Below are positions 51,560 through 60,733 of a DNA stretch of 64,000 nt, piece by piece. Source of the DNA: an uncultured Alphaproteobacteria bacterium (GTDB lineage Bacteria; Pseudomonadota; Alphaproteobacteria; CAAHEQ01; UBA3637); assembly GCA_947627155.1 (NCBI GenBank), contig CANQUX010000008.1:1-64000 (forward strand). The letters run 5' to 3'. Numbering within the stretch: the stretch's first letter is position 1; every line of letters begins with the position of its first letter. Position numbers and translations under genes: made by a program. The notes under the pieces are model-generated. The model saw only the letters and a list, made by a program, of their open reading frames with translations. It did no database searches and was not told the DNA's origin.

Positions 51560-53314
51560 TTACTCGGCAATGGAGTATTGAAGTGCCGGACGGGTTAATC
51601 CGACTTGTTCAAAAAACAATTCCCATTCACTTGATTGTAAATATTTATTTTTCATAAAGTATCCGTTTTTATCATTGGGACCGAACAACAAACCGAATGA
51701 GGCCGAAGAAGATAAACCGTAATTTTTTAACAAATCTTTTCCCGCCGGTGATTGTTGAGAGGCACGCATTAAAACCAAATCCCCTTTCTGATAAAAAAAG
51801 CGAGCCGGATTTGTAAAACGCGCCGATAAATGATTGAGTCGACAAGTTAAACAGGCATTATTTTCAACCGTGACATAAACAGATTTATTTTCTTGAAGTG
51901 CCGCTTGCAAAGCCTCTTTCGAATAGGGAACGGTAACATCGGGCAATAAAAATATCAAACCGATTCCAATCAGGCTGATAATCAACGGTAACCGAATAAT
52001 CAGTCGAATCGGCCGTTGAGCCGTTGAAAACGATTGAAACAACATCGGTAATCGACGTGTAAAATAAAAAGGCGCCGCACAACAAAGACTCCACACGAGC
52101 GCAATCCCGAAAACACCCAATCGAAAGGGAGGAATCGATAAAAAATAATCGGTTAAAAACAAATAAGGCATCATCGGCAATAAAATCGGCAAAAAACGCA
52201 CGGAAACATAGGGTTTTATCAATAAACCGATTAAAAGTATCGCTTGCAAAGCCAACACAATCGGGTGACTGAAAATCAAACCGATCGGCACACCGAAAAA
52301 CAGCAATCCGGCAATTAAAAAGGGAAAGACAAAAGCATACCGATAAACTTGGCGCCATATTTTATTAAACTCTTCCCGATGAACGGGACGAACCGACCAA
52401 AACAACAAATAAAAGCCGGAAAAGAACAAAAGCAACAATCCGCTTGTCAACGCGGGCGGATAATTCACCGGCCGTTCCGCCAAAAGAAAGGGTAAAAATC
52501 GAGGATAAAGGTTTGTTTCAAATGTTCCTTGCGATGAAACCACGGTAAAAGGCAAAAAAGAGCCTTCTTTTATTTTTTGTGCCGGCAAAAGAATCATTTC
52601 CGCCCGAGAACCGTATATTGATTTTTTTTGCAACGTATATTCAAAATCGTGGGGAAAATATCCTTCAAACAATTTCGGCTTTTGCGGAAAATCAATAACC
52701 ACCTGCATTCGATTATCCGGTGCCACACGCACCGATACAATTATATTTTCGGGCAACGGATGCGGGGAAGAAGCTAAGGCGTCCGTCACGGCGGGACAAA
52801 CATCTGTCGGATAACCCGTTCCCGCATTTAAATTCAACCAAAACAAAACCGATTGCGTTTGACAGGCTTCGTTTCGACAAACCGTTAACGGTATTTCTTT
52901 TTGAACCAGAAACGGTTGAGAAGAATCGGATAAAGAATAAATAATCGGGAAAAACACTGTTCCCTGATAAGAATCGGTTGGGGAAAAAGGATAAAAAATT
53001 TTTTCTTCCGTCCATAAAGGATCCGTGCTTGATGGAATCATCGGTTTTTTTAAAATCCACTCCGGATTCAGCGATACCTGTAAAGCCGTTAAAATTTTTT
53101 TCTGATCGTGAACGGTTTGACGACAGGAAACCGCTTGAACCGTTCCGAATTCAAAAGTTTGAACGGGTCCGAATCCTTTTTGTTTATCAAAAATATCATT
53201 TAAAATAAAATGTTCGGAAAAAAAATCTTCCCATCTCTCCGACTGTGCCGAAACAGAGGACGAAAACATCATCCAACCGACAAAAAATAACAAAAAACAA
53301 CAAAATCTTTTCAT
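51560..53314 (-). CDS. DsbD/ScsB-like membrane thiol transport protein, atypical
   Basis: 584 residues. A signal peptide (MKRFCCFLLFFVGWMMFSSS) and a DsbD alpha-type N-terminal domain (about 30-275) precede about eight membrane helices, then a C-terminal thioredoxin-like domain with active site CLTC (Cys488, Cys491) in VENNACLTCRLNHL. In DsbD the first membrane helix carries a PCV motif; the aligned region here (ALTSGLLLLFFSGFYLLFW) has no cysteine, while the second site resembles CTAPF (SLCCAAPFYF). So one of the paired transmembrane cysteines seems missing. The ligand is unknown. It converges on rnhA with two bases between stops. Confidence 0.75.
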   Translation of the reverse strand: MKRFCCFLLFFVGWMMFSSSVSAQSERWEDFFSEHFILNDIFDKQKGFGPVQTFEFGTVQAVSCRQTVHDQKKILTALQVSLNPEWILKKPMIPSSTDPLWTEEKIFYPFSPTDSYQGTVFFPIIYSLSDSSQPFLVQKEIPLTVCRNEACQTQSVLFWLNLNAGTGYPTDVCPAVTDALASSPHPLPENIIVSVRVAPDNRMQVVIDFPQKPKLFEGYFPHDFEYTLQKKSIYGSRAEMILLPAQKIKEGSFLPFTVVSSQGTFETNLYPRFLPFLLAERPVNYPPALTSGLLLLFFSGFYLLFWSVRPVHREEFNKIWRQVYRYAFVFPFLIAGLLFFGVPIGLIFSHPIVLALQAILLIGLLIKPYVSVRFLPILLPMMPYLFLTDYFLSIPPFRLGVFGIALVWSLCCAAPFYFTRRLPMLFQSFSTAQRPIRLIIRLPLIISLIGIGLIFLLPDVTVPYSKEALQAALQENKSVYVTVENNACLTCRLNHLSARFTNPARFFYQKGDLVLMRASQQSPAGKDLLKNYGLSSSASFGLLFGPNDKNGYFMKNKYLQSSEWELFFEQVGLTRPALQYSIAE

Positions 53315-53340
53315 AAGAACACATTATAGCAAAAAAAAAC

Positions 53341-53369
53341 TTGATTGTCTTTAAAAAAATGTGTAAATT
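53341..53369 (+). promoter_or_regulatory. candidate infC promoter
   Basis: TTGATT at 53341-53346, 17-base spacer, TAAATT at 53364-53369; weak match. Confidence 0.35.
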
Positions 53370-53394
53370 GCATTTATCGTGTTTAACTTTTAAT

Positions 53395-53407
53395 GGAGGA
53401 TGTTATT
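53395..53407 (+). promoter_or_regulatory. infC: ribosome site and ATT start codon of infC
   Basis: GGAGGA (53395-53400), spacer TGTT, then ATT (53405-53407) AAA. The only ATG in frame (53393-53395) overlaps the ribosome site itself and is therefore not usable. Confidence 0.75.
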
Positions 53408-53959
53408 AAACCGAATAATTCAAATGCCTTTGGCAATGAGCAAACAGCCGACAAAGCGGCTTTTCGCATGAATGAACAAATTACCAATTCTCAAGTTCGA
53501 TTGATTTTGGAAAACGGTGAAAATGTCGGCATTATTCCGCTCAGGGAAGCCTTAATGAAAGCAGAAGATGCCGGATTGGATTTAATTGAAATCGCGCCGA
53601 ACGGCACAGTTCCCGTTTGTAAAATTTTAGATGCCGGCAAATATCGTTATGAAATGCAAAAACGAAAAGCCGAAGCCAAAAAGAAACAAAAAACCATAGA
53701 AACAAAAGAAATTAAATTTACACCCAATATCGGTGATAATGACTATGCCGTTAAAATGCGTGCGGCGAAACGCTTTTTGGAAAGCGGCAATAAAGTCAAG
53801 TTTACGCTTCGTTTTCGCGGACGGGAAATGTCATACATTGACTCGGGCTCGGAAGTTTTAAAACGGGCAAAAAGCGATTTGGCGGAATTGGCCAAAATTG
53901 AGCAGGAAGCCAAGTTGGAAGGTCGGCAAATGAGTATGTTGGCAGCGCCGATTAAATAA
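53405..53959 (+). CDS. infC: translation initiation factor IF-3, ATT start
   Basis: 184 residues. The in-frame ATG at 53393 lies inside the ribosome site (GGAGGA, 53395-53400), so it cannot be the real start; ATT at 53405 sits five bases after GGAGG, like the AUU start of E. coli infC, which lets IF-3 autoregulate. The N-domain has FRMNEQITNSQVRLILENGE, LREALMKAEDAGLDLIEIAP and the linker; the C-domain has KEIKFTPNIGDNDYAVKMRA and FTLRFRGREMSYIDSG. No rpmI or rplT follow, although they normally do; a hypothetical gene comes next. Confidence 0.93.
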   Translation: MKPNNSNAFGNEQTADKAAFRMNEQITNSQVRLILENGENVGIIPLREALMKAEDAGLDLIEIAPNGTVPVCKILDAGKYRYEMQKRKAEAKKKQKTIETKEIKFTPNIGDNDYAVKMRAAKRFLESGNKVKFTLRFRGREMSYIDSGSEVLKRAKSDLAELAKIEQEAKLEGRQMSMLAAPIK

Positions 53960-54027
53960 AAAGAACTTTGCCTTATAAAAAACAGGGGATAAAAACATAA
54001 ACTTATTATTTGAAAGGAAATAATGAT

Positions 54028-54687
54028 ATGGAACCTCAAAAAAAACAACGGAACGAAAAACGCTTTTTTCTTTCTTTATTTATCATTGTGCTCATTCTGT
54101 TTGCCGTCGGCAGCTTATATAACAATCACAAAACCGATTTAAAATCATCTCAAACAACGGAAGATTCCGTCAATACTCAATCGACACAAAATCAATCAAT
54201 GCCGGAAAATTCGCAACCGAATGCGCCGCAAGAATCCGAACAGGTTGATTCGTTAAGCATGGTTTCAGGCATTGTTTATCGTCACTTGGTTGCCTATAAT
54301 TTGGTTTGTACCGAAGCCGGCATGCCGCTTAAAAAATATCCGGAATATTTCAGCAAAAAATATGCACCGGAAATTCAAGCCGTAAATGTTGCTTGGGTTC
54401 GGCGCGGCAAATCACTTGAATCGGTTTTAACCGATTATGATTCGCTGATCTATCCGAAAACACAGGCCGATATTAAAAAAGAGCTGCTCAATATTGAACG
54501 CGATTATATAAAAGCCTCGAAAGCCCAAGATGCGGGAACAACACCCGATAAAATCGAATGGACGGCGGAAAAAGAAAGTAAACTCAATTTAGCCGATGCT
54601 TGTATGGTTTTTGACGAAGTCGCGGAAGGTATTGTTGAAAAAGTCGGATTTGAAAATATGTTCCGTGAATTAATGAACGGCTTATAA
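54028..54687 (+). CDS. membrane-anchored protein, unknown
   Basis: 219 residues from ATG 54028 (GAAAGGA site; an in-frame TTG at 54010 precedes it). A basic N-terminus and one membrane helix (FFLSLFIIVLILFAVGSLY) give a signal anchor; a Ser/Gln/Asn-rich linker about 40-70 follows; the C-terminal domain (about 75-215) is helical (VDSLSMVSGIVYRHLVAYNL; ESKLNLADACMVFDEVAEGI) with one Cys pair. No family recognised. It lies downstream of infC and ends at a strong terminator, so it is likely cotranscribed with infC. Confidence 0.65.
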   Translation: MEPQKKQRNEKRFFLSLFIIVLILFAVGSLYNNHKTDLKSSQTTEDSVNTQSTQNQSMPENSQPNAPQESEQVDSLSMVSGIVYRHLVAYNLVCTEAGMPLKKYPEYFSKKYAPEIQAVNVAWVRRGKSLESVLTDYDSLIYPKTQADIKKELLNIERDYIKASKAQDAGTTPDKIEWTAEKESKLNLADACMVFDEVAEGIVEKVGFENMFRELMNGL

Positions 54688-54703
54688 GTTTTGTTCATGC
54701 ACT

Positions 54704-54740
54704 TTAAAAAAGCCTTTCTCAAACGGAAAGGCTTTTTTTG
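54704..54740 (+). terminator. intrinsic terminator before rnr
   Basis: AAAAAGCCTTTC (54707-54718) pairs with GAAAGGCTTTTT (54726-54737), followed by further T. Confidence 0.9.
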
Positions 54741-54803
54741 AAGCCATTTTTGTTGCAAAGAAAAAAAATCCGTGGTAAATTAAAGAAAACAGAAAGGATT
54801 TCA

Positions 54804-56930
54804 ATGAAAAAGAAAACCGCTTTGCCGTCAATGAAAGAACTTACGGATTTTTTAAACGCCCAATCTGTCGGTATTTCAAAAAAAGACATTGCCCGTCGGT
54901 TTCACATTAAAGGCGATGAACGCATTGAATTAAAACAAATGCTTCGAAACTTAAAAGAAGAAGGACTGATTGAAAGAGATAAAAGCAGCCGCTCCTATCG
55001 GTTAATGATAAACGGACGCTTACCCGAATATTGTCAGGTGGAAATAACGGGGCAGGATTCCATGGGCGACTTGCTGGCACGTCCGCTCAAATGGCAGTCT
55101 AACGAAGCTTTGCCGCAAATTATGATTACTAAGGATAGAATTAAACCACCGGCCGGCATGGGTGATATTGTGCAGGCAAAACTGAAATTCATCGGCAAAA
55201 ATATGTATGAGGGAACGGCGCTGAAACGAATCAGCCGACAAGATAATCAAATTGTTGCCTTATATGAAAACGGGAAAATAAAACCCGTTGACAGACGATT
55301 AACGCAAACGTTTTTATTGCCCGATGTGCCGCGAACACTTCAAAATCGCGATTTGATTTTAGCCGATATTCCTCCGATTCGCATGCGTGAACCGACGGCA
55401 ACGTTTGTTGAAAAAATCGGCTCGATGGATGATCCGCATTTTGCCACAATCTGCGCCGTTTATATGCATCGATTGCCGGTCATGTTTGCCGAAAAAAGCG
55501 AAAAAGAAGCCGCGCATTTATCGGTACCGCCTCTCGATAAAAATCGGGAAGATTTGAGAGACATTCCGTTTGTCACCATTGACGGTGCCGACGCACGGGA
55601 TTTTGACGATGCCGTTTGGGCAGAGCCGGATTCGGATTCTCAAAATCCGAACGGTTTTCATTTAATGATTGCCATTGCCGATGTTTGTTGGTATGTGCGC
55701 TCGGGATCGGCCTTGGATTCCGATGCATGGACGCGCGGTAATTCCGTTTATTTTCCTGATAAAGTGATACCGATGTTACCTTTTGAGCTTTCCAACGGTG
55801 TTTGTTCTTTAAATCCGAACGAAACACGGGCAGCGCTTGTTTGCGAAGCGTGGATTGATCAAAACGGCCGCAAACGGCGTCATCGGTTTCGGCGGGCGCT
55901 CATTCGTTCCGTTCGCCGATTGACTTACGACGACGTACAAACCGCGCTGGACGGCGTTCAACAAATTGCAGGGCTGGAAAAAGAAATCAATGCCTTAAAT
56001 CAAGCTTATCTGGCACTCAAAAAGCAACGGGAAAACCGCGGCGTGATGGAAATTAACATTCCCGAGCAGGAGGTGATTTTGGATAACAAAGGAAAGGTTA
56101 TTCGCATTACCGCCCGCCAACAAACAGCGGCCATGCAGCTGATTGAAGAATTTATGATTTTGGCAAACGTGTCGGCTGCCGAAACATTGGAAGAAAAAGG
56201 AAAGCCGGTAATGTATCGGGTTCACGATCATCCGAGTCTTGAAAAAATTGCCGCACTCAATCGCTTTTTAACCAACATCGGAATCAAGCAAAAACACCCC
56301 TTCACCGAACATTCTCAAACGAAAGCCTTTAATGAGGTTTTAAAACAAGCGGCCAAATCGGATAAGGCGTTTACAATCAATGAGTTTATGTTGCGCTCTC
56401 AATCACAGGCGCAATATGCCGATGAAAACATCGGACATTTCGGGTTGGCATTGGAAAGATATGCGCATTTTACGTCTCCCATTCGTCGGTATGCCGATTT
56501 AATGGTTCATCGGGCTTTAATCAGTGCGTTAAAATTAGGTGAAGGCGGCTTAACTCCCGATGAAGAAACCACTTTTGCACAAACGGCAAAGCACATTTCT
56601 TATACCGAGCGACAAGCCGCCTCGGCCGAACAAGATGCCAAAGACAGATATATTGCCGGCTTTTTACAAAGCAAATTGAATAAGCGCTTTGACGGTAAAA
56701 TTGCATCGGTTACAAATTTCGGTTTGTTTGTGCGCTTATTACCGTTCGGAACGGACGGATTTATTCCGCTTCAAGCGTTATCCGATGATTTTTACGAGTT
56801 TGACGAAGAAAAGCAGTTGCTTGTCGGGCGCGGAAAAGGCAAAACATATCGTTTGGGCGATTCCGTGAAAGTTATTTTACGCGAATGTGATGTTTTAACC
56901 GGACGATTAACCTTACAACCGACAAAATAA
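54804..56930 (+). CDS. rnr: ribonuclease R
   Basis: 708 residues from ATG 54804 (GAAAGGATTTC site). A winged-helix start (ISKKDIARRFHIKGDERIEL) and cold-shock-like domains precede the RNB catalytic region: DGADARDFDDAVWAEPDSDS holds the conserved aspartates that bind magnesium, followed by HFTSPIRRYADLMVHRAL. A C-terminal S1 domain (KIASVTNFGLFVRLLPFGTD) follows, with a short basic tail. It degrades structured RNA from the 3' end in quality control. Its own terminator follows at 56932-56962. Confidence 0.96.
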   Translation: MKKKTALPSMKELTDFLNAQSVGISKKDIARRFHIKGDERIELKQMLRNLKEEGLIERDKSSRSYRLMINGRLPEYCQVEITGQDSMGDLLARPLKWQSNEALPQIMITKDRIKPPAGMGDIVQAKLKFIGKNMYEGTALKRISRQDNQIVALYENGKIKPVDRRLTQTFLLPDVPRTLQNRDLILADIPPIRMREPTATFVEKIGSMDDPHFATICAVYMHRLPVMFAEKSEKEAAHLSVPPLDKNREDLRDIPFVTIDGADARDFDDAVWAEPDSDSQNPNGFHLMIAIADVCWYVRSGSALDSDAWTRGNSVYFPDKVIPMLPFELSNGVCSLNPNETRAALVCEAWIDQNGRKRRHRFRRALIRSVRRLTYDDVQTALDGVQQIAGLEKEINALNQAYLALKKQRENRGVMEINIPEQEVILDNKGKVIRITARQQTAAMQLIEEFMILANVSAAETLEEKGKPVMYRVHDHPSLEKIAALNRFLTNIGIKQKHPFTEHSQTKAFNEVLKQAAKSDKAFTINEFMLRSQSQAQYADENIGHFGLALERYAHFTSPIRRYADLMVHRALISALKLGEGGLTPDEETTFAQTAKHISYTERQAASAEQDAKDRYIAGFLQSKLNKRFDGKIASVTNFGLFVRLLPFGTDGFIPLQALSDDFYEFDEEKQLLVGRGKGKTYRLGDSVKVILRECDVLTGRLTLQPTK

Positions 56931-56963
56931 AAAAGCACCACTTTTAAAAGCAGTGCTTTTTAA
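56931..56963. terminator. terminator between rnr and convergent ileS
   Basis: AAAAGCAC (56931-56938) and GTGCTTTT (56953-56960) pair around an inner CTTTT/AAAAG helix, with A- and T-runs on the outer sides. Confidence 0.7.
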
Positions 56964-56977
56964 AGGAATATTGTCAC

Positions 56978-59900
56978 TTACTTTTTCACAAGTTCAAATG
57001 AAACGCTTGAATCGCCCAACTCTTCCGTTATCGGAGTCGTTAAAGCTTTTTCCGCGCTTAATTGTGTTGCCAAAACCTGCTCGCAAATATATTTTTGATG
57101 TTCGGCAACGGCTTCTTTAATTAAAGCCGAATCCGTTTGATAGTAAAGACAAATACGATCGGAAATATCAAAGCCCTGCTCTTTTCGCGCGGCTTGAATC
57201 ATGCGCACGAAATCCCGCGCGATGCCTTCTCTTTCCAATTCCGGCAAAACTTGCGTATCCAGCTGAATGACCGCCGTATTATCGGGTAATGCCTGCCCGT
57301 TTAAGCCGTCTTTCAACACCAGGCGCAACTCATATTCCTCCGGCTCCAACGTTTGTCCGCCGATATTTAACGTACCGTCGGCGTTTTTCTGCCAATTATT
57401 TTGCTTGGAAGCGGCAATAATATCTTTCATATATTGCCCGAGACGTTTCCCGATTAAAGGCGTTTTCAAATATAAAAACGTATCGGCCACCGAATGAACG
57501 TTTGTATTCAATTCAACTTCTTTCACATTGACTTCATCTTTCAACACTTCGACAAAATCATATAAATCGGCAGCATTTTCACCGGCAATCATCATTTTCT
57601 TCAACGGTAACCGATTGCGCAATTTATGCTCCTCCCGAATGGACTTCACGGTTGAGGAAACCGTGCGAATTAAATCCATTTGACTCATCAGTTTTTCATT
57701 GACCGTTAAAGCCGACACATTCGGATAATCGGTTAAATGAACCGACTCATGCCCCGTTAAGCCGCGATAAATAAATTCGGTTGTCATGGGCATTAAGGGC
57801 GCCATCACGCGACAAAGCGTTTCTAAAACGGTGTAAAGCACGTTAAATGCATTCAAATCTTCTCCGTCCCAAAAACGCGCCCGCGACCGACGAATATACC
57901 AATTGTTCAAAATATCCAAAAATTCGGCACAATCGGCACAAGCTCTGTTCATATCGTATTCCTGCATGGAGGCATATACATTCTGCGTTAAAATGCGCAA
58001 TTTCGATAAAATGTATTTATCCAGCACATCGGGCGAATCAACCGTTTTGGTGGCTTTAATGCCTTCGGCGTTGGCATAAAGGCAAAAGAAATAATAGGCA
58101 TTCCAAAGCGGCAACAAAGCTTTGCGGGCGCTTTTGGCCACTTCTTTACCCTCCTGATCCAAGGCGACGTTTCCGCCTTTAATAACGGGCGATGAAATTA
58201 AAAACCACCGAAGCGCATCAGACCCCATTGTGTTTAAAATAATATTCGGATCGGGGTAATTTTTCAGCTTTTTCGACAGTTTAACACCGCCCTCCGCCAT
58301 AATCAGCCCCGTACACAAACAGCTTTTAAATGCCGGCTTATGATGCAATGCCGTTCCCAACACATGCAGCGTATAAAACCAACCGCGCGTTTGGTCAATG
58401 GCTTCCACAATAAAATCGGCCGGAAAATGTTTTTCAAACCATTCTTTTTTCTCGAACGGATAATGAATTTGCCCTTCCGGCATGGAACCCGATTCAAACC
58501 AGCAGTCAAACACGTCACTCACGCGCCGCATCATGGTTTTGCCGCTCGGATCATCGGGGTTGGGATAAACCACCGAATCAATCATCGGACGATGTAAATC
58601 GGTAACGGTAATACCCGTTTTTTCCTTAATTTCTTTCACGGAACCGAACACATCAATACGTTCAAACGCCGGATTATCCGATTTCCAAACCGGAATCGGC
58701 GTTCCCCAAAAACGATTGCGCGAAATAGACCAATCTCGCGCGCCTTCCAGCCATTTTCCGAAACGGCCGTGTTTAATATGTTCGGGCGTCCACGTGATTT
58801 GCTCGTTTAAGGCAACCATTTCATCGCGGAAAGCCGATACCTTCACAAACCAACCGCTCATGGCTTTATAAATGAGCGGCTGATCCGTGCGCCAACAATA
58901 GGGATAACTGTGCGTGATTTGCTCTTTTTTCACCAACAAATGATGGTTTTTCAGCCACGCCATAATATCTTCATTTGTTTCAAAAACCTGACGCCCCTGA
59001 TAATCGGGCACCTCCGCCGTAAAGCAACCGCCCTCGTCTACCGGACACACAACCGGAAAGTCTTTATTTTGTGCCCGACATACATCAAAGTCATCTTGTC
59101 CGAATCCGGGCGCGATATGCACAATGCCCGTTCCGTCCTCCGTTGAAACAAACGTACCGGCCAAAACTTTAAAACACCCTTTTTCTTTTAAGTTTTTAAA
59201 ATAGGGGAACATCGGTTCATAAGACAAGCCGACTAATTCGGAACCTTTGATTGTTCCGACCTGCCGGGCCTGTTGTAACTGTTGTTTATACCGTCCCAAC
59301 AAGGCTTTGGCCAACACATATTTTTCATTTCCCTCCTGCATAACGGCATAATCAATATCGGCACCGACGGCAATCATTAAGTTGGAAGGCAATGTCCACG
59401 GGGTTGTTGTCCACACAAGCAGATTTAAATTATTTTCCAATTTAAACAAAACGGTAATTGCCATATCGGTTTTATCCCGATAGCCCAAATTCACCTCAAA
59501 ATTGGAAACGGGTGTTTGCGCGCTCCACGAATAGGGCTGCACGCGGTAATCTTCATAAATCAACCCTTTCTCATACAATGCTTTAAAGTTGGCAATAATG
59601 GATTCCATAAACGGCATATCCATTGTTTTATAATCATTGTTAAAATCAACCCACCGCCCGATTCGACGGAACATATCCGTCCAAATGGTGGAATATTTCA
59701 ACACGTTTTGCCGACAAAAAGCATTGAACTTATCAATTCCGTAAGCTTCAATTTCTTTATGTCCTGAAACACCCAGCTCTTTTTCGGCCGCCATTTCCGC
59801 CGGCAGACCGTGACAATCCCACCCGAGCCGCCGTTCGACTTTTTTGCCGCACATGGTTTGAAAACGGGCAACCGAATCTTTCACGTAAGAAATCATCATA

Positions 59901-60088
59901 TGTCCGTAGTGCGGTAATCCGTTGGCAAACGGAGGGCCGTCGTAAAAAACAAACTCTTCCGCCGTTTCTCTGATTTTAACGGATTTTTCAAACGTCTTTT
60001 CTTTTTCCCAAGAGGCAATAATTTCTTTTTCCATTTCGGGAAAACTCATTTTTGACGGTAAATCCGGATAATATTTTTGTTGAACCAT
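56978..60088 (-). CDS. ileS: isoleucine--tRNA ligase, eukaryote-like (IleS2) type
   Basis: 1036 residues from ATG 60088 (an in-frame start at 60133 lies before it with no site). The signature HIGH motif reads HYGH in FYDGPPFANGLPHYGHMM, with RRLGWDCHGLPAEMAAEKEL just after, and the KMSKS motif reads KLSKKLKNYPDP; all of this is the eukaryote/archaeal-type IleS2 found also in Rickettsiales and in mupirocin-resistant bacteria, not the E. coli type. Editing (CP1) domain about 190-400 and a C-terminal anticodon region follow. It charges isoleucine and edits valine. Not cotranscribed visibly with chpT, which ends 92 bases upstream. Confidence 0.96.
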   Translation of the reverse strand: MVQQKYYPDLPSKMSFPEMEKEIIASWEKEKTFEKSVKIRETAEEFVFYDGPPFANGLPHYGHMMISYVKDSVARFQTMCGKKVERRLGWDCHGLPAEMAAEKELGVSGHKEIEAYGIDKFNAFCRQNVLKYSTIWTDMFRRIGRWVDFNNDYKTMDMPFMESIIANFKALYEKGLIYEDYRVQPYSWSAQTPVSNFEVNLGYRDKTDMAITVLFKLENNLNLLVWTTTPWTLPSNLMIAVGADIDYAVMQEGNEKYVLAKALLGRYKQQLQQARQVGTIKGSELVGLSYEPMFPYFKNLKEKGCFKVLAGTFVSTEDGTGIVHIAPGFGQDDFDVCRAQNKDFPVVCPVDEGGCFTAEVPDYQGRQVFETNEDIMAWLKNHHLLVKKEQITHSYPYCWRTDQPLIYKAMSGWFVKVSAFRDEMVALNEQITWTPEHIKHGRFGKWLEGARDWSISRNRFWGTPIPVWKSDNPAFERIDVFGSVKEIKEKTGITVTDLHRPMIDSVVYPNPDDPSGKTMMRRVSDVFDCWFESGSMPEGQIHYPFEKKEWFEKHFPADFIVEAIDQTRGWFYTLHVLGTALHHKPAFKSCLCTGLIMAEGGVKLSKKLKNYPDPNIILNTMGSDALRWFLISSPVIKGGNVALDQEGKEVAKSARKALLPLWNAYYFFCLYANAEGIKATKTVDSPDVLDKYILSKLRILTQNVYASMQEYDMNRACADCAEFLDILNNWYIRRSRARFWDGEDLNAFNVLYTVLETLCRVMAPLMPMTTEFIYRGLTGHESVHLTDYPNVSALTVNEKLMSQMDLIRTVSSTVKSIREEHKLRNRLPLKKMMIAGENAADLYDFVEVLKDEVNVKEVELNTNVHSVADTFLYLKTPLIGKRLGQYMKDIIAASKQNNWQKNADGTLNIGGQTLEPEEYELRLVLKDGLNGQALPDNTAVIQLDTQVLPELEREGIARDFVRMIQAARKEQGFDISDRICLYYQTDSALIKEAVAEHQKYICEQVLATQLSAEKALTTPITEELGDSSVSFELVKK

Positions 60089-60180
60089 ATTTTTTCCTTT
60101 TGTTAATTTTGCGAATAGTATTGAGTATGCCAAATTACGAAAAAAAAATCAAGGTTAAATCGGCATATTTTATTTTTTTC

Positions 60181-60723
60181 TTATTCCTTTGCCGAAAATG
60201 AAAACGTGATTTGCGTTGCCGTTTTATCAAGATGCAAAACGCTGTTATTTTCTTTCATCCATTCACTAATCCATAAAGCGGACATATATTGCGGATTAAA
60301 CACCTGTTCTTTTGAGAGTAAAATATTTTCTTTGACCGAATCCAATAAAACCGTTTCACCCGAAAACGTAACCATATCCGGCAAAAAGGTAATTGTGCCG
60401 CCGCGCAGCAAACATTCCGTTGCCAGCAAAACAAATGCCAATGACAAACGATTTTCAACCGCACCGTTCAGATGAAATGCGGCCGTAATCGTTTTCAAAT
60501 AAGAAGTGGCAATCGAGGTTTCTATTTTGGTATCTAACCCGAGAAGCGCCCGAAAAAATTTTAACCGCGCTGCCAATACACCCGCCGAATTTTTTAAAAG
60601 CGCCAATCCTTCCGCCGTAAAATCCGCATCAATTTCCGCCAACTCCGCCGTATTATGAAGCGTGCCGATAATACCGGCCAAATCATGACTCATTTTTGTT
60701 ACGTAAACTTCATTTAATGTCAT
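60181..60723 (-). CDS. chpT: ChpT-like histidine phosphotransferase
   Basis: 180 residues from ATG 60723 (AAAGGA site). The phospho-accepting helix is at the start: VYVTKMSHDLAGIIGTLHNT, with His13-Asp14 in the place of the HD pair of ChpT, and the second helix LAARLKFFRALLG resembles the RLKFCRVAFG block of Caulobacter ChpT. The C-terminal half is the degenerate ATPase-like domain. ChpT passes phosphate from CckA to CtrA and CpdR. It is the last gene of an operon with two succinyl-CoA-ligase-like genes, starting ten bases after the second. Confidence 0.82.
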   Translation of the reverse strand: MTLNEVYVTKMSHDLAGIIGTLHNTAELAEIDADFTAEGLALLKNSAGVLAARLKFFRALLGLDTKIETSIATSYLKTITAAFHLNGAVENRLSLAFVLLATECLLRGGTITFLPDMVTFSGETVLLDSVKENILLSKEQVFNPQYMSALWISEWMKENNSVLHLDKTATQITFSFSAKE

Positions 60724-60733
60724 TTGCTTTCCT

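Noticed and set aside
53393-53395. ATG start of infC
   Set aside because: It overlaps the ribosome binding site and has no site of its own; ATT at 53405 is at the right distance.
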